Positions 24,429-36,556 of a DNA stretch of 64,000 nt are shown piece by piece; position 1 is the stretch's first letter, and the number at the start of each line of letters is the position of its first letter. This DNA comes from Cordia subcordata (lineage: Eukaryota; Streptophyta; Magnoliopsida; Boraginales; Cordiaceae). The notes beneath the pieces are model-generated. The model did no database searches. It was not told the origin of the DNA and saw only the letters and a list, made by a program, of their open reading frames with translations. The DNA lies in contig JAPTOF010000003.1 of the NCBI GenBank assembly GCA_028554755.1, forward strand, positions 2,646,501 to 2,710,500. Reading direction: 5' to 3'. The position numbers and the translations under genes were made by a program.

Positions 24429-24530
24429 AGGTGAATGAACACCTCTAGTTGTAGCAAGATGGAGGGATATAGGATCAACATAGACAGCTCGATTTGCAAC
24501 GTGCTCTTTGGGAACATAGAGCTTAAAAAA
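24429..24530 (+). repeat. First copy of an imperfect ~100-bp repeat
   Basis: The sequence GTGAATGAACACCTCTAG, then TTGTAGCAAGATGG, an ACAGCTCGATTTGCAACGTG block and TTTGGGAAC, recurs from 24721 (interrupted) and 25446-25535 with substitutions. This copy is the uninterrupted version of the site into which the element at 24733-25445 inserted. Confidence 0.65.
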
Positions 24531-24732
24531 CAAGTAGTCCTAGGTTTAAAATTTACTTCTATTTATTTAAAAATATTAAAATTATTTATGTGTAAGCTTT
24601 TAAACAAATAGGAACATATTAAACTCAATAAATAAATAAATCAATATTTTTTCTTATAATCTTAAACTTTTAAATGAGGTGATAACTCAATAGATTTGAT
24701 TCCGTAATCGAACTTCTCCGGTGAATGAACAC

Positions 24733-25445
24733 CTAAGGATGGCAATGAAACGAGTGGCTTAGGGTACCCGGCATAGATCGACCTGACTAAAATTCGATAA
24801 AATCCGTCCCGTTAAAAACCCGGAATGAATCCGGAATGAATTCAGAACGATTAAAAATACCTGTTAGGATTTGGGACGGAACTGGGATTGACGCCCCGGG
24901 TACTCGCATTCCCGAACCCGGTTATATATATACATATATGTACAGATATATATATGTGTGTATATATATAGGTGTTTTACATTTATTAATTAATTATAGT
25001 TTTAAGTACATAAGTACATATTATATATTAAAAATTAAGAAAAAATTTTACTTTCTAGTGGTAATAAGGTTTGAACCCTTAACCTTTTACTCTTCAGAAT
25101 TTTATTATTTTAAAATATTTTAGGGATACTGTTTAGATTTTTTGGGAAAAATTATTTGATTGGTTAGTTTTTTAAAATTTAGTGATTTAATTCGATTTTT
25201 AAGGTTGAGAACATGTCTTAAATTCGGGTTCCGGACATTTTTTTGTTAAAATTTTTACTTAAATTTTAAAAATTTTTAACCGAGTTTGGGACGTTCCGGG
25301 TACCTGCGAGTTTGGGACGTTCCGAAAATGGGATTTCCATTTGATTTTTATCCTGGTTTGGGACGGAAATGGGAATTAAGATGCTATTCAGGTAACGAAT
25401 TTGGGATTCCTTCGTGAACAGAATACCCATCTTGTTATCATCCCT
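24733..25445. mobile_element. hAT-type non-autonomous element with 8-bp target duplication
   Basis: ATGAACAC occurs at 24725-24732 and again at 25446-25453, directly flanking an element whose ends are AAGGATGGCAATGA and, inverted, AGGGATGATAACAA. Ends of the AGGGATGGCAA type with 8-bp duplications fit hAT. The interior has GGGTACC/GGGACG motifs repeated in both orientations plus TA-rich microsatellite, and no transposase. The related repeat at 24429 shows the uninterrupted sequence, supporting insertion. Confidence 0.75.
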
Positions 25446-25453
25446 ATGAACAC

Positions 25454-27154
25454 TTGTAGTTGGAGCAACTTGGACATCGCAAAGAAGATGGAGAGAAGAT
25501 AAACAGCTTGAAACGTGGTTTTTGGGAACGTCACAAAAAAGTGGTTCACATGGAGGATTTTCCAGAGAGTAGAGAACCCGTGAGCAGCATACACACTATT
25601 GATTCAAGTGCAAAATTAAAGAAGCAAACAAAACGCATCATTTTTGTATGTGTTCTATCTTCACGGACAGGGACCCCTATCACTGTTTCATTACGATAAA
25701 GACGAAGCATTTTTGATTCTTTCTTCGCTTTCACTTTTTCTTTTATGCTCGAAAAAGGGGACCCGTGACCTTGTACTTATGTAATTATTCGCGGATAAGC
25801 TTTCTTTATTTTTTATTTTTATTTCTATTTTTGTTAATCAATTATTCCTGGCTAGTTGTTTTGCCATGTCCGACCGTGAATAAATTTAGCATAGCACGCG
25901 CCAGGTATTTGGTGAATCAAACCTGGCGGTATCTTTAAGTTCTGGTTTGGATTGACTAGTTATTTAAAAAAAAAAAGATATTTTTTAAACAATAAGGCCT
26001 ATTCTCATCTCTTCCCCCCATCCAGTTCCTAGTTTCTAAGAAAAGATTAAAATTTAATTTCTGAAAAAAGTCAAAATTGAATTTTTAGTAAAAGGTTTTA
26101 GTATTTTTAAACACTACTTAAAACCTCTCTTAAAAAAAAAAACTTTTTCCCATGATTTTTTTGTGGGAAAAAGTGAAACCAAATGAGCCCTAAATCTAAG
26201 AGATGATAATCACTTTTCTATAAATGGTTAAAAATAGTAAATTATTATAATATGATTACATTTAACATTGAAATAGTAAGAGGAGTTAAACAATAATTCA
26301 AGTAGTTAATTGACAAATGTTATTTTTGCAAAAGCGATGACTTGGGTTCAATGACTCTCTTGGCATTGAACCAATTTTAGGAACGTCTTTCTCCTAAATA
26401 AGGACAGACGTATATTTCGTCTAGCAGCTGCCCAATGAAAGGAAACAAAAGAGTACTTATACCATGCATCCATTATTATTTCTTCATGTGTCTTGTTCGC
26501 AAATTTAAAACCTAATTTAATTTTGTGCATGTGCAATGTCTATATTTTCTTAATATAATTGTGGCAATGAATTTTCACCATAGAATTGCTTTTCACCATT
26601 AAAATAAACTAATCAAGGTTAGGTTTAGAAACTTAGCAAACCTAATTAATTTTAGTAATTGCATAAGCGAGGAACATAAATAACTTTTGCTAAGTGAGAG
26701 AGAAAGCAACTAGGGAACATGACCCTCCGTCTTTTTCTAAAATTTTTTTTATTTATATCTAGCCACTCTCACCTATCCCTCATCTCTTGTGAAGTTCGAA
26801 CTGAGGTCATTATTCATGGAAGAAATAACTTTAATCATTTGAATTCTTCTATGGACTTCTATATACTCTGCTTGATACATGAGATCATGAAATGGTTCAA
26901 GTAATTAAGATTATTATTTCTGATAATATAACTTGAATTTAACCTAATCAGAATTGGGTGGGTTGGGAGTGAGGGGTCATAAGAAAGAAAAAGAAACCTA
27001 CTTGATCAAGGGTGCATGACGAGAAAAAGATGATGCATTATTATTAGCAGTTTTCTATACCATTATCATCACCAAAAGAAGAAGCCATTAATACACAAAA
27101 AAAGTAAACAAACCACAAAAGCAACTTGTACTGAAGATGGCAGAGAATGAATCA
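25454..27154. other. Spacer between the hAT element and the ABCG gene
   Basis: This holds the second half of the interrupted ~100-bp repeat (to about 25560), AT-rich DNA with no supportable gene, and, close to 27154, the probable 3' UTR of the minus-strand ABCG gene. Short open frames here show no motifs. Confidence 0.5.
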
Positions 27155-28936
27155 TCACTTCTTCGACATGGAAATCCTTCTCCTCAGAACAACAAGACAA
27201 AGCAGACGATAAAAAACGAAGAATCCAATCAAGATGTATACATTAGTCCATCTCTGCCTCTCATGGAGCCCTCTCTGATCCAACACATCACGCCCAGTCA
27301 CCATGCAAGTTTTATCCTCATCGTACCATATCAAGCACCTTGTTAACAAGCATGAGTACTCATTGATGAGGAGAGCATCAAATCCATACTTGTACATGGA
27401 AAGATAATGCATGAAGAGCCAAAACTTCGGCATGCTATCTTTTGAGATGAAGTAGCCAGAAAATAAGAAGAAACCAGCTAGAAGAACTGTTACAAGTGAA
27501 GTTCCAGCTATGTAATTTGGTGCCACAGAGCTCAAGAAGAGAACAAATGAGTTAGCCATTAAAACGATGACCCAAATGACCAAAACGAAGTATGCAAAGG
27601 CTTGCCACGAACCGCAGAGGCCTACGAGAAAGTAGAGCGAAACTGAATACAAAATAGCTATGGCGAACAAGTAAGGCAAGAAAACAAGTGTGTTTGCGAC
27701 TAGATATGATGATAATCTGTAAACCCCACTTGAAGTTTCTCTCAGAAGAATAGGCCTTTCGTTGATGAAAATTGGGAGAGTCTCAGTTGTGGAGGAGAGA
27801 AGAAAGGTGAGAGTGAAAGCAAAAAGCCCCATTCTCTTCTCAATCCCAGTTTTGTTGAACCCAATATTGATGTAAATTGTGCCCAAAACAAGGCCTACAC
27901 CTAGAGCTTGGAAGGCATTTGTCAAAAGAAGCTGCTTTGTTCTGTAAATAATCTTCCAAAACCTGATATAAAGGGTGACAATTTCATGGATTCTTGAGCT
28001 TCTGTATCTGATACCTTTCCCTTTACTTTCAGAAATGGTGGAATTTTTAGGTGATGGAGGAAGTATTGCAGCTGGTGAATCTGCAGGTTTGCTAGTTTGC
28101 AGCTGGTTTAGTATTTCCATGGCGTATTCGAGGGCATTGAGCTGCTGAGGAACCGTGAAGCCATTGGTTAACAGAAAAGCTTCAAGCGAAGAGAGAGCAC
28201 CATGATGCACGACCATGCCTTTGGATAGAAGAAGAAACTTATCAATGGTGGAAAGGATCTTGAAGCTCGGCTGGTGAATGGATAGTATCACAGTGCGATG
28301 ACGCGAATCAGTGATCGATCTAAGCGTCTGCATTACGTTAAAAGCCGAATTGCTATCAAGCCCTGATGTTGGCTCGTCCAGAAGCAACACAGCAGGGTCG
28401 TGCAGGAGGCTCAGGCCGATCGAAACGCGCCGGCGCTCTCCGCCTGATAGGCCATGCGCCATTCTTGTGTGAGCCAAATGGGTAAGCCTAAGCTCAGCAA
28501 GAAGAGAATCCACAATGCTTGAAATTTCAGACTTTTTCGGCTTGAGAAGCTTAGCTGCAAAGGCAAAAGTTTCAGAAACAGTGAGCAGAGGCAGGCATGC
28601 ATCATGTTGGGGGACATAAGCTGAGAGTTTCCGGAACAAAGAAGGGTTGAGTGGTGAAGAATTGAGAAGAAGAGAGCCATCTGTGGGGGATGTTCGCGCT
28701 GCCAGAATGTCGAGCAACGTGGATTTTCCGGCACCACTTGGGCCAACAATGGCTAGAATCTGAGATGGGTATGCAGTAAACGATATGTCCTTCAAGATGT
28801 GTGTAGGGGGTATAGTGTTGCATGGCTTGAAGATTAGTGCAGATGTGGTGGTGGATTTTGTGTATGATATGGAGGAAGCTGTTATTGTATAGGTTTTGAA
28901 AGGTGGAGGTGGAGATGGAGATGGTGTTTCTTCCAT
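27155..28936 (-). CDS. Half-size ABCG (WBC) transporter, intronless
   Basis: A single uninterrupted frame of 593 residues runs from ATG (28936) to the stop at 27155. The nucleotide-binding domain comes first, as in all ABCG proteins: Walker A GPSGAGKST at 65-73, Q-loop YVPQHD near 110, signature LSGGERRR at 163-170, Walker B VLLLDEPTSGLD at 183-194 and H-loop His221. A linker (about 275-315) leads to an ABC2-type membrane domain with six predicted helices, the first starting near 335 and the last near 567-585. The NPYL-like ECL region carries cysteines (529, 534, 544). The short N-terminus, lack of introns and sequence style resemble the Arabidopsis ABCG4/ABCG8 clade. The substrate cannot be read from sequence; plant half-size ABCGs export lipids, hormones or secondary metabolites as dimers, commonly at the plasma membrane. 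All catalytic motifs are intact. Confidence 0.93.
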   Translation of the reverse strand: MEETPSPSPPPPFKTYTITASSISYTKSTTTSALIFKPCNTIPPTHILKDISFTAYPSQILAIVGPSGAGKSTLLDILAARTSPTDGSLLLNSSPLNPSLFRKLSAYVPQHDACLPLLTVSETFAFAAKLLKPKKSEISSIVDSLLAELRLTHLAHTRMAHGLSGGERRRVSIGLSLLHDPAVLLLDEPTSGLDSNSAFNVMQTLRSITDSRHRTVILSIHQPSFKILSTIDKFLLLSKGMVVHHGALSSLEAFLLTNGFTVPQQLNALEYAMEILNQLQTSKPADSPAAILPPSPKNSTISESKGKGIRYRSSRIHEIVTLYIRFWKIIYRTKQLLLTNAFQALGVGLVLGTIYINIGFNKTGIEKRMGLFAFTLTFLLSSTTETLPIFINERPILLRETSSGVYRLSSYLVANTLVFLPYLFAIAILYSVSLYFLVGLCGSWQAFAYFVLVIWVIVLMANSFVLFLSSVAPNYIAGTSLVTVLLAGFFLFSGYFISKDSMPKFWLFMHYLSMYKYGFDALLINEYSCLLTRCLIWYDEDKTCMVTGRDVLDQRGLHERQRWTNVYILIGFFVFYRLLCLVVLRRRISMSKK

Positions 28937-29702
28937 GGAGGAGGAGATGAGGTTATGGAATGGAGAGAAAATAATGGAGGTTGGGATGATGAGGAGAAGA
29001 GGTGGCTGGAGGGATTGGTTGGTCCAGTTGCCATGCCTTTGGAGGAGTGTGGTATTGTTAGTGGAGGGAAATAGTAGTGTGTGTGGGAAAAAATATTAAA
29101 AAGTTGTTGCTCTATCTGCTCCTTATTTTTGTGTCTGTTGGTGCCACCCTCAAGATCTCTCAGTGTACGAAAGTATCAAGGATCTAGATTCAATTCCTTG
29201 CGATAGTTGGATATAAGGTTACAAAAGATTTCAATAATTCGTGAGTTAAAGATACAGTTATAATAAAATGTATATTATTAGAATTAAAGGTGGATCGATA
29301 ATCAATTTATTGTCGTAATTTTTATCTGATAATATTTAAATGCCATTTGTTATCTTTTATGTTTAATATTTGTAAGATGTGAGATAATAATTTTTTATCT
29401 TTTATTTTTGTGATCCCATTAGTTCTTAAGTTCAAAACCATCCGAAGAATGACTAAATGTAGACAGTTTTGAAATTAAGAACTAAGGCGTCATAAAAATA
29501 AAAAACAAAGGATGACATGTTTTATTTTAAAGATAAGAAATGTAAATGTCGAAGTAGGTTAAATTAAAAATAATGGATTATAGGTGCCATTTACCCTATA
29601 TACATAGATAGGAAAAGAATGTATTTTGTGTAAGTTTATTAAATATAACTACTTAAAGGTGCTTATAATTCTTAACCATGGTTAATGTATAAATATAAGG
29701 AA
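28937..29702 (-). promoter_or_regulatory. Upstream region of the ABCG gene
   Basis: On the minus strand this precedes the ATG at 28936. The proximal 150 bp are C/T-rich on the coding strand, consistent with a leader. No clear TATA box or transcription start can be fixed. A tRNA-like B-box phrase (GATCTAGATTCAATTCC) near 29180 hints at an old SINE. Confidence 0.35.
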
Positions 29703-30102
29703 GGGAGAATTCCACAAATGATTGCTATTATTTACAAAAAGTGTTAGTTTAATCATTTTATTTAAAAAATAACACATTTAGTCCTCAATATTTACAAAAA
29801 AAGTCAATTTGGTCCATATTTTTTCAAAATTAACCCATTTAGTCCTTACTGTTTGTAAAAAGTGTCAATTTTTATTCCTATTAATTGATCATTTGACCAT
29901 CACATGACCATTTTTAGGGCTAAAATAGAGATCAATTAGGATACTTTTTGCAAACAATGAGAACCAAATTGGTTACTTTTGAAATAATAGGAACCAAAGT
30001 AACATTTTTTTAGTACATATAGACCAAATAGGTCATTTCTAAAATAATAGGGATCAAATTATATTTACTGTAAACAATAGAGACTATTTGTAGAATTTAC
30101 CC
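29703..30102. mobile_element. Mutator-like MITE with 9-bp target duplication
   Basis: TATAAGGAA (29694-29702) and TACAAGGAA (30103-30111) flank the element, eight of nine bases matching. The ends GGGAGAATTCCACAAATGA and, inverted, GGGTAAATTCTACAAATAG are long inverted repeats. Each arm is built of degenerate units of about 45 bp with phrases such as ACATTTAGTCC, CAATTTGGTCC and AAATAATAGG. A 9-bp duplication and long subrepeated arms fit non-autonomous Mutator-like elements. It encodes nothing. Confidence 0.8.
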
Positions 30103-30111
30103 TACAAGGAA

Positions 30112-31527
30112 TAACATATCACTTATTTATACTCTAAACCTTCAAATTCATAGTTTTTTTTTCACCACAATTTCTATGTTAATAATTTTAAAATATTTAC
30201 TTTTTCTTTTATTACAGTTAGTAAAAACCGTGTATCTTCGAATCCTGTTTGTCTAGATATTGTACTCTTTGCGTTGATTTTTTTTACATTTTTGCTTCAG
30301 GTTGATTATTATCTAATTAACATTTTATGAACGGTGACATTACAGATTACTAACAACGTAACTCTGTTAATTCTTTGCGTGTAATTTCATTAATTTCTGC
30401 AAACAAAACTAATTTAATTAATATATTCTTAAAATACATATAATTATGACCAAAATAGAGTTCTTATTGATAGGCGTCATATCATAATTTTAGTATATTA
30501 TTATAATATTTGATTATCTTGATGCATGATTTCATAATCTTTCTTGACTTACCTTTAGTAAAGTCAAGAAATATGATCTGATATTACAACTTATTTATCT
30601 TTGAAGAGAAAATCATATTCTATGTTTTCATACATACACATTACATATATTCTCTTTTCTAGTGTTTATTTTACTGAGGTCGAAATTCACTTATTTCAAA
30701 CTCTCTTAATTAAGTATGATTAATTAGAGATTAGATACGCAAAGAATACTGAATAATCTTACACATTCATTTTGGCAGGAACGATTTTGCAAATTAATAT
30801 CGTTTTTGGGATTAATTTTTTATAGCAACTGAGGTGATCGATGTAACCATCAGAGAGGATTATAATACCTAGGATAAGCATAAATGATCGGTGGCCCACA
30901 AGCTTGGCATTATACTAAAGGCATGTGATTACGAGCCTTAGAAATTATTAAGATTTGGATGGGATCTATTATTATAATTCTATATTGATAAGAGATAGAT
31001 AAATAATTAAGTATTGTAAATTTAAATAGTAAATTTTGTTAATTATTTTATATTAGTGTATTTGAGACTTAAATCTCGTATCTCGACTTGAAGTTCCGGA
31101 ACGAAAGTCAAAGATAATGTGGTAGACCGTATGAGCTATGCGATGATCTGTCATTTCTAGAATATGTCGAATAGATAAAAAGCAAAAAGTCTCTTACACA
31201 AGTTCACGAGTTCACTGTACCATCTTCTTATTCGGATGCATGTGATATTGTAATATACAATTGTGACGAATATTATCACACCAGCAAGCATATATTATGT
31301 GTTTTAACTTTTGGATGATGGTTAGGGTTAATGAGTAATTCAAGTGGTTAATATCTTTATATTTTGTCAAAATTATATAAACACTCATGCTTTAAAACTT
31401 TTTATTGGGATTTTTTGCATTATTCTTCAAACCATAGGAAGTTTTAGCAAACATTCTTTATCATATTTATAGGGGTATGAATGAGGTTTTTTCCTTTTTT
31501 CTTTTCAAAAGGAGGCAATGCCCATTA
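30112..31527. other. AT-rich spacer without recognisable features
   Basis: I see no supportable gene, long repeat or RNA. Short palindromic AT stretches are frequent. Phrases such as AAATCTCGTATCTCGAC near 31070 are not assigned. Confidence 0.5.
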
Positions 31528-31799
31528 TAGTATATTTGGAATGATCTTATTTTAAGATGCTTGTTTTATTGAAATTTGGAGAAGTTTTATAAGATTTAAG
31601 ATATATTATCATATGTACCATGCATTTTACAGTTGTAAAAAATAAGATAGGATGAATTGCTTATTTCTCATAAGATAACAAGTATAATTTCTTTTGAGTT
31701 GTCGTAGGATACTTGTGATAAAATGTATTAAATTTTATAAGATGTACTCTCATTTTAAGATGATAAATATTTTAAAATAAGATTATAACAAACAGAGCA
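31528..31799. mobile_element. Tourist-like MITE, 272 bp, TTA target duplication
   Basis: TTA at 31525-31527 and 31800-31802 flank an element whose ends are TAGTATATTTGGAATGATCT and, inverted, TGCTCTGTTTGTTATAATCT, both followed by TATTTTAA(G)AT. It is the same family and size as the copy at 50524-50793. A 3-bp TWA duplication is characteristic of PIF/Harbinger-derived Tourist MITEs. Confidence 0.8.
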
Positions 31800-31802
31800 T
31801 TA

Positions 31803-32551
31803 GTTTGATATCATTCTAGCAGAGAATACACCTCTTATATCATTTTCAAGCAATTCTCTCAGCGGTCTTGGAAGTTCTTGCAACCAATGCATGTCCAAAG
31901 GAAGGTTCAGCCCACAATTTGCAATGTAATCTGCTCACTTATTACTTATTAGCCTTTCTATAGACATGACTAAGGATATCAATGAATTTTGAAGCCATAA
32001 AAAATTTTTCTTGAGGGAAAAAAAAAAAAAAAGAAACTTGTGGATGATTGCCGTGTACCTACTTATGCTTCACGACAGGAGTTGTAATATGCCTTTTGAT
32101 CGTCCGTGACTAATTTGTTTGCTTCTATAATTGTCTTCACATTCATGCAAGTGGTAAATTTTTTAAGCACCAATCATCTTACTCACTTCCTTCTCTATTT
32201 CTTTTTTCTTCTTTATTTATCGCAAGGCTACTGTCTTTCCCTCTTACTCCAATGGTGGTCACAAAAAGGTTATAATGAAAGCAAGTGGGTGATGATAAAT
32301 TCATATTATCCAATTTTTACTTAGTGAAATAAGATTTGACTTGTCACACAAAAAAAAAAAAAAAAGAAGATAAAATTGTATTGAGACGTATCTTCTACTT
32401 ACATTAATTTAAATAATATTAGATCATTTTCTTTGAAATTAAAGGCCAAAAGGAAAGCTCAGAAACAACCAAAAATGATATATTGGTGACTAGCTAGTGC
32501 CCCTCTGATCACGAGTATGCCAATTGTGAACTTATGTGTTGATTGGGAAGA

Positions 32552-32594
<43 letters not shown>

Positions 32595-33226
32595 GATATA
32601 GATATAGATATATAGATATATGTAGAGTCCCTCCATGCATATGCTTGGATGCGGTCTGGCAAACGCCATCACCAAAACATCTTTGAAGCAACTTTGGGAG
32701 CAAAAAAGAAAAAAAAAAAAAACATATACATTCCTCTTTTACCCAAAATGAAAAAACATATATGTTTCTCCCACATAAAAAAAATTCGAGTTCATTGTAT
32801 AAAAATTCTGCATTTCAAAGCTCAGAAAATAGTTTATAGAACGATTGCCTCTTTATGTTTCTTTCTTAAACTCCCACCCGAATTCAAATTCTCCCATCTT
32901 TCATAGAGTTTAAACCCAAATCATCATTCCTAGAGAAATGGTTTCCATTTTATGTTTTGAATAGAATATTTTCTAAATTGCTTTGTTCTCCTATGGCTTG
33001 GTTAGGAATTCAGCATATGTAGGATTAGAACATATCACGGCTAACTATTGTTCTGAATAAGTTATTATTCAAGCATGGATCAAAATATTTTAGGGCCTAT
33101 GGATTAGCTCCACCCCTCCCCTTACACCCACCAATATAAAACACTTTTTTTTTTCTAAAAAAAGCATATCATTTTTACAATAATTATATGAATTAGATTT
33201 AAAAAAATTAAAACTCTAAAAAAAAG
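31803..33226. other. AT-rich spacer
   Basis: This contains a compound microsatellite (32553-32621), poly-A runs and no supportable gene. From about 33000 on, similarity to the 47-kb region begins. Confidence 0.5.
32553..32621 (+). repeat. (CA)n-(TA)n-(GATATA)n compound microsatellite
   Basis: About fourteen CA units pass directly into TA units and then GATATA-type units. Confidence 0.9.
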
Positions 33227-33238
33227 TTCAATTTCAAT

Positions 33239-33548
33239 TTTTTTTTGACTGTTCAAGTAAGTGACTTCATTGATACCAAATTATGTACAATAGTCCTACA
33301 GGGCAGCAAAGGACAGGCTAAGCTAAAATTCTAGTATCCACATTCAGCTCTTCACAGATAGCCCTATTCGCAAAGCTATTTCTAAACTTCCTTTCCATGT
33401 ACAGACAATTCTTAACATAAAAAATAATGTTAACCAAAAGTTGGTCTCATTAAGCGTTATGCCATCATGGATCCCACGTTTCTGTTCTCTCCAAATGTGG
33501 AAGACGGCAGCTGCAAAAAAGATTGGGCTAACAGTAGATTTTAGCGGC
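33239..33548 (-). mobile_element. 5'-truncated LINE (non-LTR retrotransposon) end
   Basis: On the minus strand the distal part reads AAAVFHIWRERN, matching the conserved end of plant LINE ORF2 proteins, then degenerates and ends in a short A tail (T run at 33239-33246). TCAATTTCAATT flanks it at 33228-33239 and 33549-33560 as a target-site duplication. The duplicated region near 47190-47230 has a single TCAATTTCAACTT followed by the same T run and no insert, giving an independent empty site. It is a dead fragment of about 300 bp. Confidence 0.8.
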
Positions 33549-35927
33549 TCAATTTCAATTCTTTTTTTTTTTTTTTCCAGAATTTAGAAAATTTTGCTTT
33601 TAAAAAAAAAAAAAGAATTTTCTAAAATTTTGAGAAAAAAGCTTTTAAAAAAAAGACAAAACATACGAACCCTTATTTCCTTTGATAAGTATACCCTATC
33701 TAAGGATGAAGGAAACGCAGAAATTCAAAGAATGAAACAGACTAGAGGTTAATTTGAATGGACTTGGTCTCTATTTGAAGTTTCAAAGTTCAGATGTTTT
33801 TGTTGGCCAATCAGCAACTTGCAGCGTCTCTGGTCCACTCCAAAAAAAGGTCAGGACAGCAGAGGGATAACGACTTATGACTTATAAGCTTTTTATTCAA
33901 GTCAATTTTAATAGAGAACGTTTTGGTCAAGTAGAAGCTTGAGGCCAGTCACTGTATTCATGTCCATAGACGACTTGGACTTTTCCCATCACCCGTTACT
34001 TTCAAAAGAATTCTTGCTTGTAAAGTCCAACTCAATCAAGCTATCACTTTTAAATACAGAAAATTGACCTCTTGGAGTCCGTCAACAAATTTCATAATTC
34101 ATTAGTCTATCTATTAACAATTTCAGTCGTATTACAAAATATACTGTGCATATCCACAATTTACATGACCTTGCCAAGGGATACTTTGTCCTTGTAATTT
34201 GAGAAAAAAATAGTTTGGTACACGAAACTCTTCTTATGCGTGAACTTTAAAAAATATATGTTTATTTTGAAATATATTATATTCGATTTTACCTTATATT
34301 TATGATCAATTTTTTCGGTTCAAACTTGTTACTTTTAGGTCTAACCATGACAACTTGCTACGCTTTAGAATAGATAACGAGAAGCAGCTAAGGGGGTGAT
34401 GACTCTTTTCAAGTTTTGAAGGAAAAGGAAAACTAAATATATATGACTAATGTATCTTGATTTCCCTAAAAAATTTTAATCTGACACACTTGATGGAAAG
34501 AAATCCTCTCTCTTTGTTCGACTCTAACGAATATACTTTTCATCGTTTCAGTAAAAAAAAAAGAAATTGAAGTCCTAGAGATGATAATGGGTAAGAAAAA
34601 ATTTGAAACCAATGGGTATCCATTTTAGTAACAAACGCTATATATCAAATAAGAGATGATTTGTTTTTAATAATGTTAAAGATAAAGTAATTATATAATA
34701 TTTTTGAAATATAAGACTCCGTTCAACACAATTGTAATATTTATGTTTTTCTTTCATATACGTGACTTGGTCTTATGGTAACTCTAGTAAAGAAATTTCG
34801 TATCGCCGTCTCCGCCGGTGGGCAATACGCATGCGTGTTACAATTCTCATCTGTTTCTCAATTCTTTACTTGGCTCTTGTACTAAAACAAGTAATCAAGA
34901 CGTCTCTCTTCCGTTTAAGACTCTTCTGTGTTGAACTTATATCATAATATCCATCTACAAATTAAAATAGCATGATAGGGTATATAGACGCTCGTTTCTA
35001 TAATCACAAATTTTAGGTCTCCGGCAAATACCAAGTGATTGAGAGTGTTTATGGATTGGAATTAACAAGATGAGTTGAGAGTGTAATTGAAATAAGACTG
35101 TCAAAACCTTACACTTTTTTTTTTTTCCTTCTCTGAATGTCGATTTCATAGCGGAAATGGATACCTCCTCTATTAATTGAAACAATTGGCTGAAGAAAAC
35201 AGCAAATCTATAATTTATTAATCTATTCTATCGGTTAAATACTTGAATGAGGTGCGACAAGTCTTATAGTTGTTTAAGAATAAATCTGTCTTATATTATA
35301 TATAAATGTCCCATTGTTTCTTTAATTTTTTAATTACTTTGCTCTTTTGTCATGTATTATAATCTTTGAATATAATACTTATCATTTGCTTTTTAATTTT
35401 TTTAATATTTTGTTTCTTTTCTTATTCATAATAGGTGAACTTACTATTAGAACTAGTTAGAGGACTAAAAATAATCAATAACGATCCAAATCTTTTTTTT
35501 TTTTGCCTGAATAATGATCCAAATCTCATAAATATTTAAATTGAAATAAATTTATCTTCAATAAATTGTTAAACTTTTTCTCAATAAAATTAATGATATG
35601 TTTAGCTACCTGACTATTTAGATCACAAAAGTTATACAATACAAAATTATATAACCACCGGCATCAAGTTGGTACATACGCCAGTTAAAGACGGTTTTGG
35701 ACGTACTTATAAGCTGGTCAAACTTGTTTATAAGTAGAAAAATAAAATTTACACATTTGACGAATTGTGCTTACAAGTAAGTAAAGTTGGTCTATAAGCA
35801 ACAAAGAAAATGCATCAGCCTACATTATTTTAATTGCTTATAAAAAATACGAGTTGACAAACTTGTGACCTGATGAAATTCTCTGATCTTTCTCCAAAAT
35901 ACAAACAACACACACCAAAGCAATTAA

Positions 35928-36556
35928 GGGTTTATTTGGCTTTGTCGTTGACATTTGCTGTTGCCATTGTGGTTACATTTGCAATTGGGTTGCGAAGAAA
36001 AGTTATTTTATTGTTTGGTTAAAAAAATATAAAATTGCTGTGGAATAAAAAATTAGTTGGTAATCTATTTGGTTAAAATTTCTTTTGTTTATAGTGCTAT
36101 TACAATTTATTTATTTATTTGATTTTAATATTTTATATTTTTATAGTTTATAAAATTTTTAATTGTTTTGTAATTTTGTAATTTTTAAATTTTTTAAATT
36201 TAAAATTTTACTTTTTGATAATTTAATTTTTAAATTTTAAAATATTTAATATGTATTTTTAATTTATATTTTTTAAAAATTAAAATTTTTAATTTTGTTT
36301 AAGTAATATGTTTAATCTTTAATCATAAATGAATATGTTGTAATTGTTGTAATTAATAAAATGTACATATGTAAAACTGCTATTTGTAAAATGTAGTTTG
36401 AGAAAAGCAATATAATTGATTTTTTTTCAAAACTTCGTTTTAAGTCTCTCAAAACTCAGTTTTATCTATAACCAAATACCTTATGTACTTGTTTTTTTTA
36501 ACAAAACCTAATTGTTCTTTTTTTCTTCCTACAGAACCTCAATCCCAAACACGCTC
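35928..36556. mobile_element. PIF/Harbinger-type MITE, 629 bp, TAA target duplication
   Basis: TAA at 35925-35927 and 36557-36559 border ends GGGTTTATTTGGC and, inverted, GAGCGTGTTTGGG. The older duplicate at about 51797-51814 has CAATTAATAATGCAATTC with no insert and the same flank length expected of an empty site. The interior is AT-rich and encodes nothing. Confidence 0.8.

Noticed and set aside
27155..29099. Plus-strand frames overlapping the ABCG gene (27137-27346, 28896-29099)
   Set aside because: They are antisense to a well-supported gene and its leader and lack any motif.
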